This document shows, in pieces, positions 25,159-36,310 of a DNA stretch of 64,000 nt. The stretch is from Aspergillus flavus. Lineage: Eukaryota; Ascomycota; Eurotiomycetes; Eurotiales; Aspergillaceae. The position numbers were made by a program, and so were the translations under genes. The notes beneath the pieces were generated by a model. That model was given only the letters and a program-made list of their open reading frames with translations. It had not been told where the DNA came from and made no database searches. The stretch covers positions 3,224,001 to 3,288,000 of the forward strand of contig NC_092406.1 in assembly GCF_009017415.1 (NCBI RefSeq), written 5' to 3'. Each line of letters begins with the position of its first letter. Position 1 is the first letter of the stretch.

Positions 25159-26229
25159 ATGGAATCACTGGGGTGGCTTCTACGCAGGGCTTGGAGTTCC
25201 TTCATTACCCTCTTGAATTTTGTGTGGCTGCACCCTTTCCTTTCGTTCTTTACTACCTCTCTATTCTTTCTTTTAATATCTCTTACACATTCGTTTGTTG
25301 AATTCTCTGACAACCTTAAAACCCATTCACTTTCTCTAGACAATTTTTCTCCTGCCTATGTTACAGCACTCAATGAGTCTATCAATCTTGGTCAACCGAT
25401 CCAATTCGATGCCGCAGACAACAAGACCTCTCCTGCCTCTATCCCACGAATCATCCACAGAACGTACAAGACGGAAGATATACCTTCGCATTGGAAAGGG
25501 ACCTACGAGTCATGCCGCGTGTTGAATCCCACTTACGAGCAATACTTCTGGACTGACGAGTCTTCTCGTCAGTTCATCGAAACCCATTTTGACTGGTTCC
25601 TTCCTACCTACGATGCCTATCCATACAACATTCAACGAGCGGATGCTATCCGTTATTTCCTACTGTGGCATTATGGGGGGGTGTATATCGACATGGATAT
25701 AGCTTGTCGCCGACCGTTGGACCCGCTGCTGGATTTCTCTGCCTGGATGCCCAAGACCCAACCATACGGTGTCAGCAATGACCTGATGGCGAGTACCCCA
25801 GGACATCCATTCATCACCAAACTTGCCCTGAGTCTGCATGATCACGACGGCTTCTACCTCTCCAAGTATATCACCGTGTTTTTCACAACGGGTCCGATGT
25901 ATCTCAGCAGTATTTTGACGGAGTGGTTTCGAAAAGTGCAAGATGGCCCGGGTGAGGAAATTACCATGCCACATGGTGTTGCTATTCTGCCTTCCATGAT
26001 GTACGACACCACTGCGTACTCATTCTTTGGACATGCCCCGGGATCCACCTGGCATGGAAACGATGTAGCGGCAGTCAGCTACGTTTACAAACACTGGCGT
26101 GAATTTTGTCTCGGGGCAGTTGCACTCGGCCTATTGGTGTTGACGATCTATATGTTACGAGTCAGAAGAAGACGGTCAAAGTATACATTGATATTAGATA
26201 GGCAAGATGAGGAAGCAGGCCTTGCGTAA
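25159..26229 (+). CDS. Inositolphosphoceramide mannosyltransferase, GT32 (SUR1/CSH1-like)
   Basis: A single exon from ATG 25159 encodes 356 residues. An N-terminal transmembrane segment (about residues 20-48) is followed by the GT32 catalytic domain: PRIIHRTYKTEDIPSHWKG, NIQRADAIRYFLLWHYGG, and the DXD motif in GGVYIDMDIACRRPLDPLL that binds the metal-GDP-mannose. GVSNDLMASTPGHPF, FTTGPMYLS and HAPGSTWHGND also match yeast Sur1/Csh1. A second membrane segment (about residues 312-332) and a basic cytoplasmic tail follow. The enzyme mannosylates inositolphosphoceramide to MIPC in the Golgi, probably with a Csg2-type partner. It is the only intact gene in a gene-poor 7-kb stretch. The family is certain; whether it is the main MIPC synthase or a paralogue is not. 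Confidence 0.92.
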   Translation: MESLGWLLRRAWSSFITLLNFVWLHPFLSFFTTSLFFLLISLTHSFVEFSDNLKTHSLSLDNFSPAYVTALNESINLGQPIQFDAADNKTSPASIPRIIHRTYKTEDIPSHWKGTYESCRVLNPTYEQYFWTDESSRQFIETHFDWFLPTYDAYPYNIQRADAIRYFLLWHYGGVYIDMDIACRRPLDPLLDFSAWMPKTQPYGVSNDLMASTPGHPFITKLALSLHDHDGFYLSKYITVFFTTGPMYLSSILTEWFRKVQDGPGEEITMPHGVAILPSMMYDTTAYSFFGHAPGSTWHGNDVAAVSYVYKHWREFCLGAVALGLLVLTIYMLRVRRRRSKYTLILDRQDEEAGLA

Positions 26230-29200
26230 TGATTCGTTCGTTCTCTCTTTCTTCTGTCTTCCTCACTTTGCTTCATCCTATACTACATTAGCTCTATACC
26301 CTCTTTTACCGCGCACAAGGCAGCGCGAAGCTTTGATTCCCTTGAATCTATATGTTTAAAATTAGATATACCTAGCGCTCTGCAATAAATTAACTGCTTA
26401 CACAATGGAGTACTTTCTTTGAAGAAACAGAGATATCCCCTTACAGTAACAAGAATATAGGGGGAGTGGGATTAATGCCTTAGTACAGCGTGTATCAGCA
26501 ACATCCCCAGACAATCCAAGCCATTACAAGCTTCTATGTGGTGGCTTAGTAAAACTTCCATATGCCCCGTAAAAACTGATGAAACTCTTCCGCTTAGTAA
26601 TTTTTCAACATTCGACGTAGAGCTGCCAATGGGAGCAAATCCTATCAGAAACAGAGACCCTAAAGCCTTATTGATCGGGACCCTTGTGGGGTTGTTGCGA
26701 TTGTCGAACCCTAGAACCGTTGGGGCTCTCCCCTGTAGGTTGACCGAAGCATCCACTTCAGCGAGGCAGTGCCGCAGTGCGGAGGGAGTAAAACATGCTG
26801 CGCCTCTCGGTCTTGGCCACAAACATCGGCTTTTCAGGGGATGAAACATGGTCAAATCAATGCGAACTGCGTTTGGAAGGTGTTCAAACTTCAAACGAGA
26901 TTCCTACAGAGTATACTCCATAATGCTGATCTTCGGACCTCAAACTTTATATTGGCATTTATACTCCTGGAAGGGGAAACAGTATGATGTTTCAAGTGGG
27001 GTATATGTTGATTAAGCTATATCTCAACGTTTCTAGTAGGTTATACTGTATCTTTAGATGTATTCCGTAGGACCTAGCCAAGAGTTCAACAGTTTGAATC
27101 ATATAGTGCTCATTTAGGTACCGAATACCAGCTGACCTACATTTTGCTTAGGACATGCTGGTTTTCTCACTCATCAGAAGGTATAGAACATGAACATTAG
27201 GAGTGGGTCAGTCAATCGATTACGATGTACTAAAACCCCATATGCTTCTTCTTGTATCGTACTACAGTGATGTACATAGTATCTGATCCAGGAGAAGTCG
27301 AATGATTGTTCTGACATGCCACCAGCAGAGCAGAGAGGAAGTGACCCAATTAGGCAAGGCGTACGAAGCGCGGGAAAGATGGAAGGACTCGGATGCGGTA
27401 AAGCTAACCAGAAGAAGAATCGATATTCCTGCCAAGCTTTCAAAAAGGGCCCCACCGATTCTGCCTTGACTCTCAAGAGTTCCGCGATCGCAGGGCTGCC
27501 TTGACCGTCCCTAATCGTTAATGTCGGAGGTTGTTCGCTCTTACTCTGTCCACGCCTCATGTATCGCTGCGTCTCCACTTGCTCATTCCAGATGTAACTC
27601 CAGACTGCCTTGTCCCTGTCTAGGATGCATGTTTCACCTCTTCCGGGCTCCATGCAGTTCAGGAGTCCACCTACTGTACTCTCTTGCCTCAAAGGGTATA
27701 TTCTAGTAGTGGAGCTATGTACTATAGGTTCTTCTGTGGCATGGAACATGTGACCTTACAACTATTTTACTGCATGATCGCAAATTATACACGGTTTGCC
27801 TGTAGATCTCTTACAACAACATGGCGGAGGACCATGATACTTGTACATAATACGTGTAGGTATAGCCACTGTTCCCATCACGGCGCCTTCAAGAGTTCTT
27901 GTATGTTATATCTATAACTAATATCTTTTCCAAACAAGGTAATCGCTATATAAGACCCCACACTCTCTATAGCAGGGTATTTTTTGTGCTTGGGTTGTAC
28001 ATTAGCGGCTTGCACGTAATTCTCAAGCCTATGCATAGATCTACTATCTCGTCATCACACAGGACCAATCACTTACTCTAACCAATTACATACATGGCGA
28101 TCGAAATCCTGGCGGCTCGTTCCTGCTTCATAGCAAACCCCATTAACACACCATTACAACTTGTACCCTATCAAGGGTAATATCCTGCTCAATGCAACAG
28201 TTATCCACCGGTACCCCCTCTATTATACATGAAGACCCACGCCATCATCTACCAATTGCAAGTCCCCTGATTTCACTGATCAGTTTCCCGGCGGTGTGAC
28301 CGGAGAAGGGGATATGGTGGACATTTTTCGGAAGGGCTGTGGTTTGATCCACACAATCAGTTCGATGGGGCACCTTGCCCGGAGGCACTCCGGTTTTCTC
28401 CCATACCGATGTTGGCCGTATTCACAATTATGGATCATGTAGACGATACCACAGTCATGCCCCAAGAACCGCAAACACACCCTTATTCTGATGCCGAGAG
28501 CTTCTTAGGGCACGCCCTACATACTTTGATACTTCTCCCATGCTGTGTCGTAGATGTAGTCTGCAGCGGTTCTCCTTTCCCTCATTCCACTTACAAATAT
28601 TGCACTACTATTATTTTCAAGATGCATATGCCGCTAAGTAGGGTATATTGAGTAGGCACGCTGCGGGGCGAAGAAGACGCGGTAAGAGCCCGCTTCTGTT
28701 AGCGCCTTTCCTCCATCTACTCGAAGATAGGCAGTCATTTTCCCCTCCAATAGAGGCCTGCCATCTGGCAAACATAATGGAGAACATATGTAGCCCTGAA
28801 TTTAGCTTCCCATGGACACCCTTGGCGATACATGAAAGAGTTTGTTGACGTGAGCGCAGCAGAAATTTCTGGCTTGCCATGAATGTGGTAGATGGCTTAT
28901 TGATCTCAGAGATTCTTTGTTCCGTGCCCTTTAGAATGAGATCTCTGCCATTAGCCGCGTGATAACATTTTTCTGTCTTCTTTACATCGTCCACATATCT
29001 CCTTCCGACTCTCTTGAAGACCCAGTTTCATGCTTATGGATACCTACGGTTCCTCGAACGCCCTTTTGTGCCTTGACGGGTTACCTTTCACAACCTGTAA
29101 TGCATTTGACCATTGCTTTCATCTTCGCAATAGTGGTTTGGCTTTGAGGGGATATCAGAGTAGTCTGAATACGGAAACGATGCCAAACCAGGTTTGACTG

Positions 29201-30375
29201 AAAGACAACTTCAACACCACATAAAATCTCCATAAGGGTGCATCTAACTCTATACAGTGTATACTAACTAGAATTGTTCAGAGCTGCGTGACCTACCTCA
29301 CCCCTTCACGCAGCCATCGGGACAGTATTCCTACCACCACCCTCCTTCTCCCATCCGCTCCCTGCTACGCAAGCCTATCACCCGCCTTCGGCACCAACGC
29401 ACAGAGAAACTTACCCCCTAACAGCGCTATGCTCCACCCCCAACTACTATGCAACTTATCCAAGGAAACAAGTCAAGCCTTACAAAGTTCGTTGTCACCA
29501 CAAATACCCTGGAGTCCACTAGATTACCCAGGAGGCTCGGTACCACGCATATACTTGGGGATATTCTCAATGAGCAGATTGTTCAATACCGCGTCAGTTG
29601 ATCCCACGCCGCAGGCAGCTAATACGAACTGGAAGGCTATACGACATCAATCTCTGAGCTTGGTATGTTATACTTATGTTGTCTAAGTTTCATACATGTA
29701 GAATGGTGACATAGCAATCGGCAAATCCTCAATCGAGCTTACTGTGCCGAAGGCGATGATGGGGATCTGAACTGATATCCCGGTACCGGATAATATCTCA
29801 GAACAACCCAATCGACCAGGTCTCAACCATCACAGTAAGATGTAGATGGCTTACGTTATCTAATTACAGTATTGTAAGTGGATATCGCTAGCTCTAGATC
29901 GGCTTGTGTGAGCTCAGCACTACACGACTCTAAACTGATAGATCGAAATAAAAGAGCCAACAGGTTAAGGGTAAGATTTATGGTGGATTAAGGTAACTAG
30001 AGTAGATTGAGTGTAGTCGATGTGGTCGATGTACTTGAGATACCCGAATAGACCGGGCTGATTTAGAGCATCCTACTTTGAAAGGAAAGCTATAATATAA
30101 ACAGATCGATAGAATCATAAGTCAGATAAGTATTTTAAAAACTTTCCACTGCACTATAAGCAAAACAACTGGGATATACAGATAATAATTATGCATTACT
30201 TATGCTATATATATAGTAGAAAGCCCAGGAAACCAGGCGAGAATTAGACAGAAACTCAGAGTAGTTATCTACAGGCACACCGTGATAATATATTTATATT
30301 TATATATTGTCCTAGAAGTCTCTCATTGAGACCTTTCTTACACGTCCGTACTACATCACCCCCATAAGAAGGATA
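26230..30375. other. Gene-poor stretch of 4.1 kb
   Basis: No gene could be supported here. Frames of 125-190 codons at 26472-26894 (minus), 27174-27749 (minus), 28617-28994 (minus) and 29288-29686 (plus) lack recognisable domains and look like chance openings. The 29870-30345 part is AT-rich, begins TGTAAG and ends CTTACA, and may be a decayed LTR, but no target-site duplication is visible. Inverted repeat CCGGAG-GCA-CTCCGG occurs at about 28379-28393. The region may be decayed repeat DNA. Confidence 0.4.
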
Positions 30376-31211
30376 CTATATACCCAGCGGCGTGTCATAC
30401 CATAGTAGCCTCTCAGCTTTTAGTTCCTCCTCATAATTACCCTCTCCGAATGCATCACGAATGATGTCTTGAATTTCCGGGAATCGTTCTGCACCATACA
30501 TAAGCTTAGTAAACTCCCAGTACTCGGGATAAAAGCCGGCACATTCCCAGTCCACAATTCCAGACAGGCGTCCGCGATCAATAAGAATATTGCTCGGGTG
30601 CAGGTCCGCATGAGTGAACACAGAGCGGTACGGATGGGCGTGGACGGCCGCAATCTTATCCTTTGTCTCCTTACTCACGTAGCTATGAACAAGGAAGGCA
30701 TTGAAGTCAGAATCCAATGGAACGGACCGCATGTGCCGGAGGGAAACCGATGATCGTTCAGCGGGCCACCATGACTGTTGCCGAAGCAGTACGAGGTCTG
30801 GTTCGGAATGCACCGCAGCTGCAACAAGAAACTCTTCAAGTCTTTCGACAGCTGCTCGCGCTCCGAGTATGAGAGTCGGTGAAAGACCGCTTCTAGTGGC
30901 TGTCCGGGCATAGCTGTCATGATGAAGACGGGGTGCGTCCCCTGGTAATCATCCACCCAGAGCGGTGCTGGAATCGAAGTGTACTGTTCTACTAATTGTA
31001 GTGTCTCAGCTTCGTTTCGAGGAGAGCGGTTGCATTCTTTGGCATACAGTCCGAACGGCAGCCGGTACACGAGGCCAGTGAAAGATCGTGGGTAGCAATG
31101 GCTGCCTAGTTTCAGGAGGACGCGGTAGCACTGGACACGTATAAACCTAGGCACGAGATGCCAGAGAGAGCGTAATGTTTTCTGTGTCGCTACATTCAAT
31201 TGGACTATCAA
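30376..31211 (-). pseudogene. APH-type phosphotransferase, frameshifted
   Basis: Two overlapping minus-strand frames together give one aminoglycoside-phosphotransferase-family (kinase-like) protein. The upstream frame (31211-about 30710) encodes the N-lobe: SLWHLVPRFIRVQCYRVL, NEAETLQLVEQYTSIPAPL and VFIMTAMPGQPLEAVF, ending in GTCGPFH. The downstream frame (about 30720-30376) continues with DSDFNAFLV, the catalytic FTHADLHPSNILID loop (HxDxxxxN) and the metal-binding GIVDWECAGFYPEYWE. A net one-base shift near 30707-30725 separates them, and no intron that restores the frame was found. The first ATG is also unclear; an exon from 31397 (METQDANLPLPNP) may be the true start. This is either a recent pseudogene or an assembly error. 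Fungal members are abundant, mostly of unknown substrate. Confidence 0.72.
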
Positions 31212-31905
31212 AAGTGGCTAAGTCAGCCGTAGAGTACTATATGCAGGGGATCAGTGAACCATACATAACGGGGGCGACGGCCAACCCTCAGCGATTCGTT
31301 CTTCAACATGGAATAGATGTAAGGAGGCTGCAATGCGGTAATGCGTTCGGACTAAGAATGGGTTTGGAAGAGGTAGATTGGCGTCTTGGGTTTCCATGAT
31401 GAACATCTGCATTGTCCGGTCCCATGGGCTGCCATCACTGAGGAAAAGCCAGCCCCAAATCGTTTATCTGATTGATTTAGAAGACAAGTGTTTTTGAAGG
31501 GCACTAAAGAAGATATTACATACGGCGAGCAGCAGAGCATTCAATAGATCGGGAGCTTACTCCGTCGTGGATACACAATCCTAGAGTACTTGCCATGAGG
31601 ATGCGTTCGTAGGATGATGCTCCTCCCTACAGCTGATCTCATACGATGAAGCATACCGCCTTCCGATTTGACATTACGATAAGATAGGAGTGCACATCAT
31701 TACTGATACACTACCCGAACATCCATGAAAAGAGAATAAAGTATTACAGCGTACCCATAGCATGATCGGTCTGTACCGGTTTGTTGTGGATATCGTCCAA
31801 CTGCAATCACAGAAATAAATCGCGAAGGGAAATCTATTGCAAACAGATATTTTTAACGCAAATCTAGTAGCATATAGTACACCAAACTAGTCATGTGGTA
31901 ATAGT
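31212..31905. other. Intergenic: possible 5' part of the phosphotransferase and carrier 3' region
   Basis: Apart from a possible first exon of the phosphotransferase (ATG at 31397 on the minus strand) this stretch shows no gene. The part adjoining 31906 should be the 3' UTR of the phosphate carrier. Confidence 0.4.
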
Positions 31906-32997
31906 CTATTTGCCGATCTCAACACCACCGGTGGCACCCAAGAGACGCTTGATGTCACCGTAGATGGCGAACTGACCAGCAGTCAGGGTACCAACCATGA
32001 AGAGACGGGCACCAATACCGGCGTAGGAGCCACGGAGACCAAGCTCCTTACCGATCTTGATGAGACGAGAGACGGTACCCTCACCAGGCTCACCGGGGGT
32101 CTTGTTGATCTTGCTCAGCATGGTATCGGCGGGCTGGGAGACGAGAGCGGCAGCGAAACCAGCAATGAGACCAGAGCCAAGGTTGATAGTAGTCTTAGCA
32201 CCATCGGAGAGGGTCTCCTTGTCGAAACCGCGGTAAATAGCCTCAGAGACCTTCTCGAAAACGACGAACTTGGCCATGGTGTAGGGAACCCTAGAATTTC
32301 AATTAGACTTGCTTCCCCAAGCTCCGAAATACACGTGCAAACTTACTGCTTGAAAAGAATGGGACCGAATCCAGAGTAGAAAGCGCCGACACCCTCGTTC
32401 TTGAGGATCTTACCAAAACCGCTCAGGAGACCGGTAGCGAAAGTGGGCTGGGAGACGAGACGGATACGGGTAGCTTCAAGAGGGCAGAGGGCGATATCGG
32501 CGAAGAACTCGGCAGTGGCGGAAGAGGCAAGGTAGACAGCGGTGCGGTTGTTGGAGGCAGTCTCGTAACCGAGCTGGTTGATCCACTGCTGCTTGAAGAA
32601 CTCATAACCACCGAACTTGAAAGCACCCTGGAGGAAGTAACCGGCGGCGGTAGGGCCGAAACCAGTCAGGAGAGCGCCAGCACCCTCGTTGGCAATAACC
32701 TGACGGAAACCACCGACCAGACCACGGTTGTAGGTGACGGGGTCAAGCTGGATTCTTGTCTTGACGCTACGAAGCAAGAAGGGAACGTCAGTACGGACAC
32801 TTCAAGCCGGAATGCCGGAACAAGGCGCATTCAATGCCAATAGGGCGACCGAATTGGACTTACACATCGACAGGAGTAAGAGCTCCGTGGGTGACGGAGC
32901 AGCAGACAGCACCAGCGAAGGCGAATCTGGAGTAGAGAGCAAGGCCGCTGAGCTGCTGAGGAGCAGCGGGGGCGGGAGATTCAGCTTTAGCGGACAT
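31906..32997 (-). CDS. mir1: Mitochondrial phosphate carrier (Mir1 type)
   Basis: Three exons from ATG 32997 ([15 protein letters not shown]) encode about 310 residues, the usual length of a mitochondrial carrier. The three repeats each carry a PxD/E-xx-K/R signature: [23 protein letters not shown] and [12 protein letters not shown]. Mir1-specific stretches include [27 protein letters not shown] and [19 protein letters not shown]. Introns lie near 32867-32770 and 32345-32290. Codons are strongly biased to C-ending forms, as in highly expressed fungal genes. It imports phosphate with protons across the inner membrane for ATP synthesis. It is divergent from the alpha-amylase gene over 1.27 kb. 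Confidence 0.97.
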
Positions 32998-34268
32998 TAT
33001 ATTATATGAAGAGTCGTACTCTGCTCTAAACACAAAAAGAAAAAGGGAAGAGAGGAGTGGGGAGATGGGAGGGAAATGTCAAGCAATTGAAGCTCAGCAG
33101 GGATTGAGATGGAAAGAAATTGAATCCGGGAGGAGAGGATTTGAAAGGGATGGCGTCGGCACTAGTCGCAACCCGAAAACTTTTCGCGGCCAATGCGGGT
33201 GAGGGTCGGCAGCACGATTATGACTTGCCACCGTTAAATCCGATCGCCCGGTCAACAACAGAGAGATATCATATCTTCTTGTAACCACTATCTATTGAAT
33301 TGCCTATGGCTATACATATAGTTTCTCTGACTATCAGTCTCCTTCGTTCCATTTCTCCATTTTTGCTCGTAGTCAATGGAAGGGATAAATAAAACAAGAA
33401 AAAAGCTACGTGTCCAATGATGTCCATCCGGATCTGATACTGGCAATTGGAAGCCTCAGGCACACATCACCGCCCGATGAACATGAACATGAACCCCTAT
33501 GCCAAGAGAAATACCAAAACATTTCCATGACCTGTGAGTCAGTGGTCGCAGGGCAAAGAATGAACTGAGTTCCAGTGTCCTATCAGGTCGATGATTGTGA
33601 CATCCTTTTATCAGGCTTTACTCAATACTTTACTTAATTCTCTTGGCCTTTCAACTGTTCCCGGTTTGATATGTCATTCCCTCGGATCCCCACCCGTGGC
33701 ATCCCTTATTGATACCTGAGGCAGCCCCCGGATGATTGTACGATCTTTAATTGGTGCAATATCTCCTGGGTTCCTCTCACAACTTGAACTTCCACCTAAA
33801 ATTAGCCTGGAAAAGAAAACAAAGAATCTCACAACTATGGTCGAGTTTTTAAATTCGTTCATTGTTGAGGGAACTGAAAAATTTTACTGCCGGCACCGTG
33901 GTGAACAAGTCTATTATAAACAGTTCTAGTAATACATGGCGGTCAAGAAGGCATAAGCTCAATCACCACCTAATATCCAACTTGAATCGAAGGTGTCGGT
34001 TTGCTTGCTCTGATTTGTATCCACTAAACTCCTGACAGCACTTCTATCATGCCTTCCAAGGTCACACAGTATCTGACCGGTGTTCCACACACCGACTGCT
34101 TGGGTACCGAAGCAGTTGATACGTCTATTGAAGTAGAACGGCGCATGATGACGCATCCGTCCTATATTTGGCTATACCTGTCAGAAAATCAGCTTTTTCT
34201 TGTTGGGTATTTTCATCAGTTTCACTTCGTAGCCTCTCATAGCGGCTTTCTTTCTATTCAAGCCATCA
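32998..34268. promoter_or_regulatory. Divergent promoter region: phosphate carrier / alpha-amylase
   Basis: This 1,271-bp stretch has no supported gene. The carrier-proximal part (33010-33070) is purine-rich on the plus strand, i.e. pyrimidine-rich in the carrier's sense, as common at strong fungal promoters. Reading frames of about 60-80 codons show no domains. Confidence 0.45.
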
Positions 34269-36310
34269 ATGTTACCCATTCCATCCTGGTGTGACCCCAA
34301 AGCAAGGGAGGAAAGAAGGAAATGGAAGAGGATTGAAAGTCAGTTCTCTTACTTCTCTATTCACAAGCGGTCGGTCTGTGGATACTAAATACGTGGTTAA
34401 AATAGAAGAGGCACAGCATCTTACTAAACTCCCATCATGGGATACCCCTGACAATTCGCTCATGCTACAAGGTTTTGAATGGCATGTTCCAGATGATCAA
34501 GGGCATTGGAAACGTCTTCAACGCTCACTAGTGAGTCTAAAATCGATTGGTGTCGACAGTATTTGGATTCCACCGGGATGTAAAGCAATGAACCCTTCCG
34601 GTAATGGCTATGACATCTATGATCTATACGACCTAGGAGAATTCGACCAGAAGGGATCACGATCTACAAAATGGGGCAGCAAGACAGAACTCCAATCACT
34701 AGCTTGCTCTGCGCGGAATCTCGGGATTGGCATTTGCTGGGATGCAGTTCTTAACCACAAAGCTGGTGCGGATTATACAGAACGGTTTTCGGCTGTAAAA
34801 GTGGACCCAAAAGGTATGATCTCTAGCCCTAGAGAAACCATATCAGTTAGTTAACTAATACCTCGGTTGGGACAAAAGACCGCAGTGTTGAAATCTTCGC
34901 TGCAAGGGAGATTGAAGGCTGGGTTGGATTCAGTTTCCCGGGCCGTGGCGGCATATATAGTTCTATGAAATATAGCTGGCATCATTTCAGCGGCGTTGAC
35001 TGGGATGAAGCTCGGAAGAAAAATGCGATATACAGAGTTGCTAGCAAACGATGGTCTGATGATGTGGCCCACGAGAAGGGAAACTATGACTATCTTATGT
35101 TCGCCGACCTAGATTATTCCAACCTAGAAGTTCAGAAGGACGTTCTCCGATGGGGAGAATGGATAGGAAGCCAATTACCTCTCTGGGGTATGAGGTTAGA
35201 TGCAAGCAAACACTACTCGGCTGATTTCCAGAAGAAATTTGTCAATCACGTTCGAGCAACTGTCGGGCCGCAGATTTTCTTCGTTGCAGAGTATTGGAGC
35301 GGCGATGTCAGGGTTCTTATGCATTACCTACAGAAGATGGATTACCAGCTGTCTCTGTTCGATGCACCCTTAGTCGGGCGCTTCTCGAGGATCTCGCGCA
35401 CGGGAGAAGATCTTCGCGAGATCTTCGATGATACGCTGGTAGGGAACAAGCCTGCACACGCAATTGTAAGGCCCCTCCGATCTTCTCCTTCGTTGGTACT
35501 ATGCTTACCGTGTGAGAGACTCTAGTTATGAATCATGACACGGTAAGAGAGAGTGTGTGTTTGTGATCGTGGACCAGCATCCATGGGCGTGCTAATATAT
35601 TATCGTATAGCAACCAGGACAGTCCCTAGAGGTAGGACACAGGACCCTTTTTGATCTTGGAAACAACTAATAAGCTACTCAGGCTCCAATTGCATCATTC
35701 TTCAAGCCACTCGCCTATGCATTAATTCTACTCCGAGACAAGGGGCAGCCGTGTATATTTTATGGAGACCTTTACGGTATCAGACGCGGCGTCAAAAATC
35801 CCATGACTCCATCCTGTGGCGGAAAGCTTCCAGTTCTTGCACGGGCTCGTAAGCTTTATGCTTACGGCGAACAATGCGACTATTTTGATCAAGCCAATTG
35901 CATCGGTGTGCACCCAAGCAGTATTCATGGTGCTGGCTCATGACCGCCTAACAAAGAGTAGGATTCGTCCGTTATGGCAACTTGCATCACCCGTCCGGTC
36001 TAGCATGCATCATGAGCAACGGGGGTGCGTCTCAGAAACGTATGTACGTCGGACGGAGCCATGCCAAGGAGCGATGGACAGACATTTTGGGGTGGCATCC
36101 AAAGACAGTTATCATCGATAAGAAAGGTTATGGGATATTTCCTGTTTCTGCAATGCAGGTTAGTGTCTGGGTGAACTCGGCCGCAGAAGGGAGAGAAAGT
36201 CTTCAAGAGCCTTTGTAAGCATCATTTCATCCATCCCTTCATATGGTCCTCAATATAAGGCTTCGTGGAGCTAATCTATCGATAGCGAGGAGAAGATTTA
36301 CGAGAATTGA
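34269..36310 (+). CDS. Cytosolic alpha-amylase, GH13 (AmyD-like intracellular group)
   Basis: All four GH13 regions are present: I, DAVLNHKAG; II, GMRLDASKHY (nucleophile Asp); III, FFVAEYW (acid/base Glu); IV, TLVMNHDTQPGQ. The N-terminus LMLQGFEWHVPDD and the YDLYDLGEFDQKGSRSTKWG block match the bacterial-like intracellular fungal amylases. There is no signal peptide, so it should act in the cytosol on alpha-glucans, possibly cell-wall alpha-glucan primers. Region IV is assembled from two micro-exons (35519-35542 and 35611-35631). Other introns lie near 34375-34420, 34815-34877, 35466-35518, 35632-35681, 35910-35960 and 36215-36285; the last gives a C-terminus FEEKIYEN. The start at 34269 (MLPIPSW) relies on an assumed first intron and is the least certain part. 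Length is about 545 residues. Confidence 0.88.

Noticed and set aside
26472..26894. 140-codon minus-strand frame in the gene-poor stretch
   Set aside because: An equally open frame exists on the plus strand (26536-26844), no domain is recognisable, and there is no clear start context or splice structure.
27174..27749. 191-codon minus-strand frame
   Set aside because: The translation looks random, with no domain or signal peptide, and lies in probable decayed DNA. It cannot be supported without transcript or homology evidence.
29870..30345. Possible solo LTR (begins TGTAAG, ends CTTACA, AT-rich)
   Set aside because: No target-site duplication is visible, no second copy can be shown within the window, and no gag-pol remnants flank it.
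21000..31000. Secondary-metabolite gene cluster around the P450
   Set aside because: No PKS, NRPS, terpene synthase or cluster-type transporter is adjacent. The neighbours are GPI8, a sphingolipid mannosyltransferase and relics.
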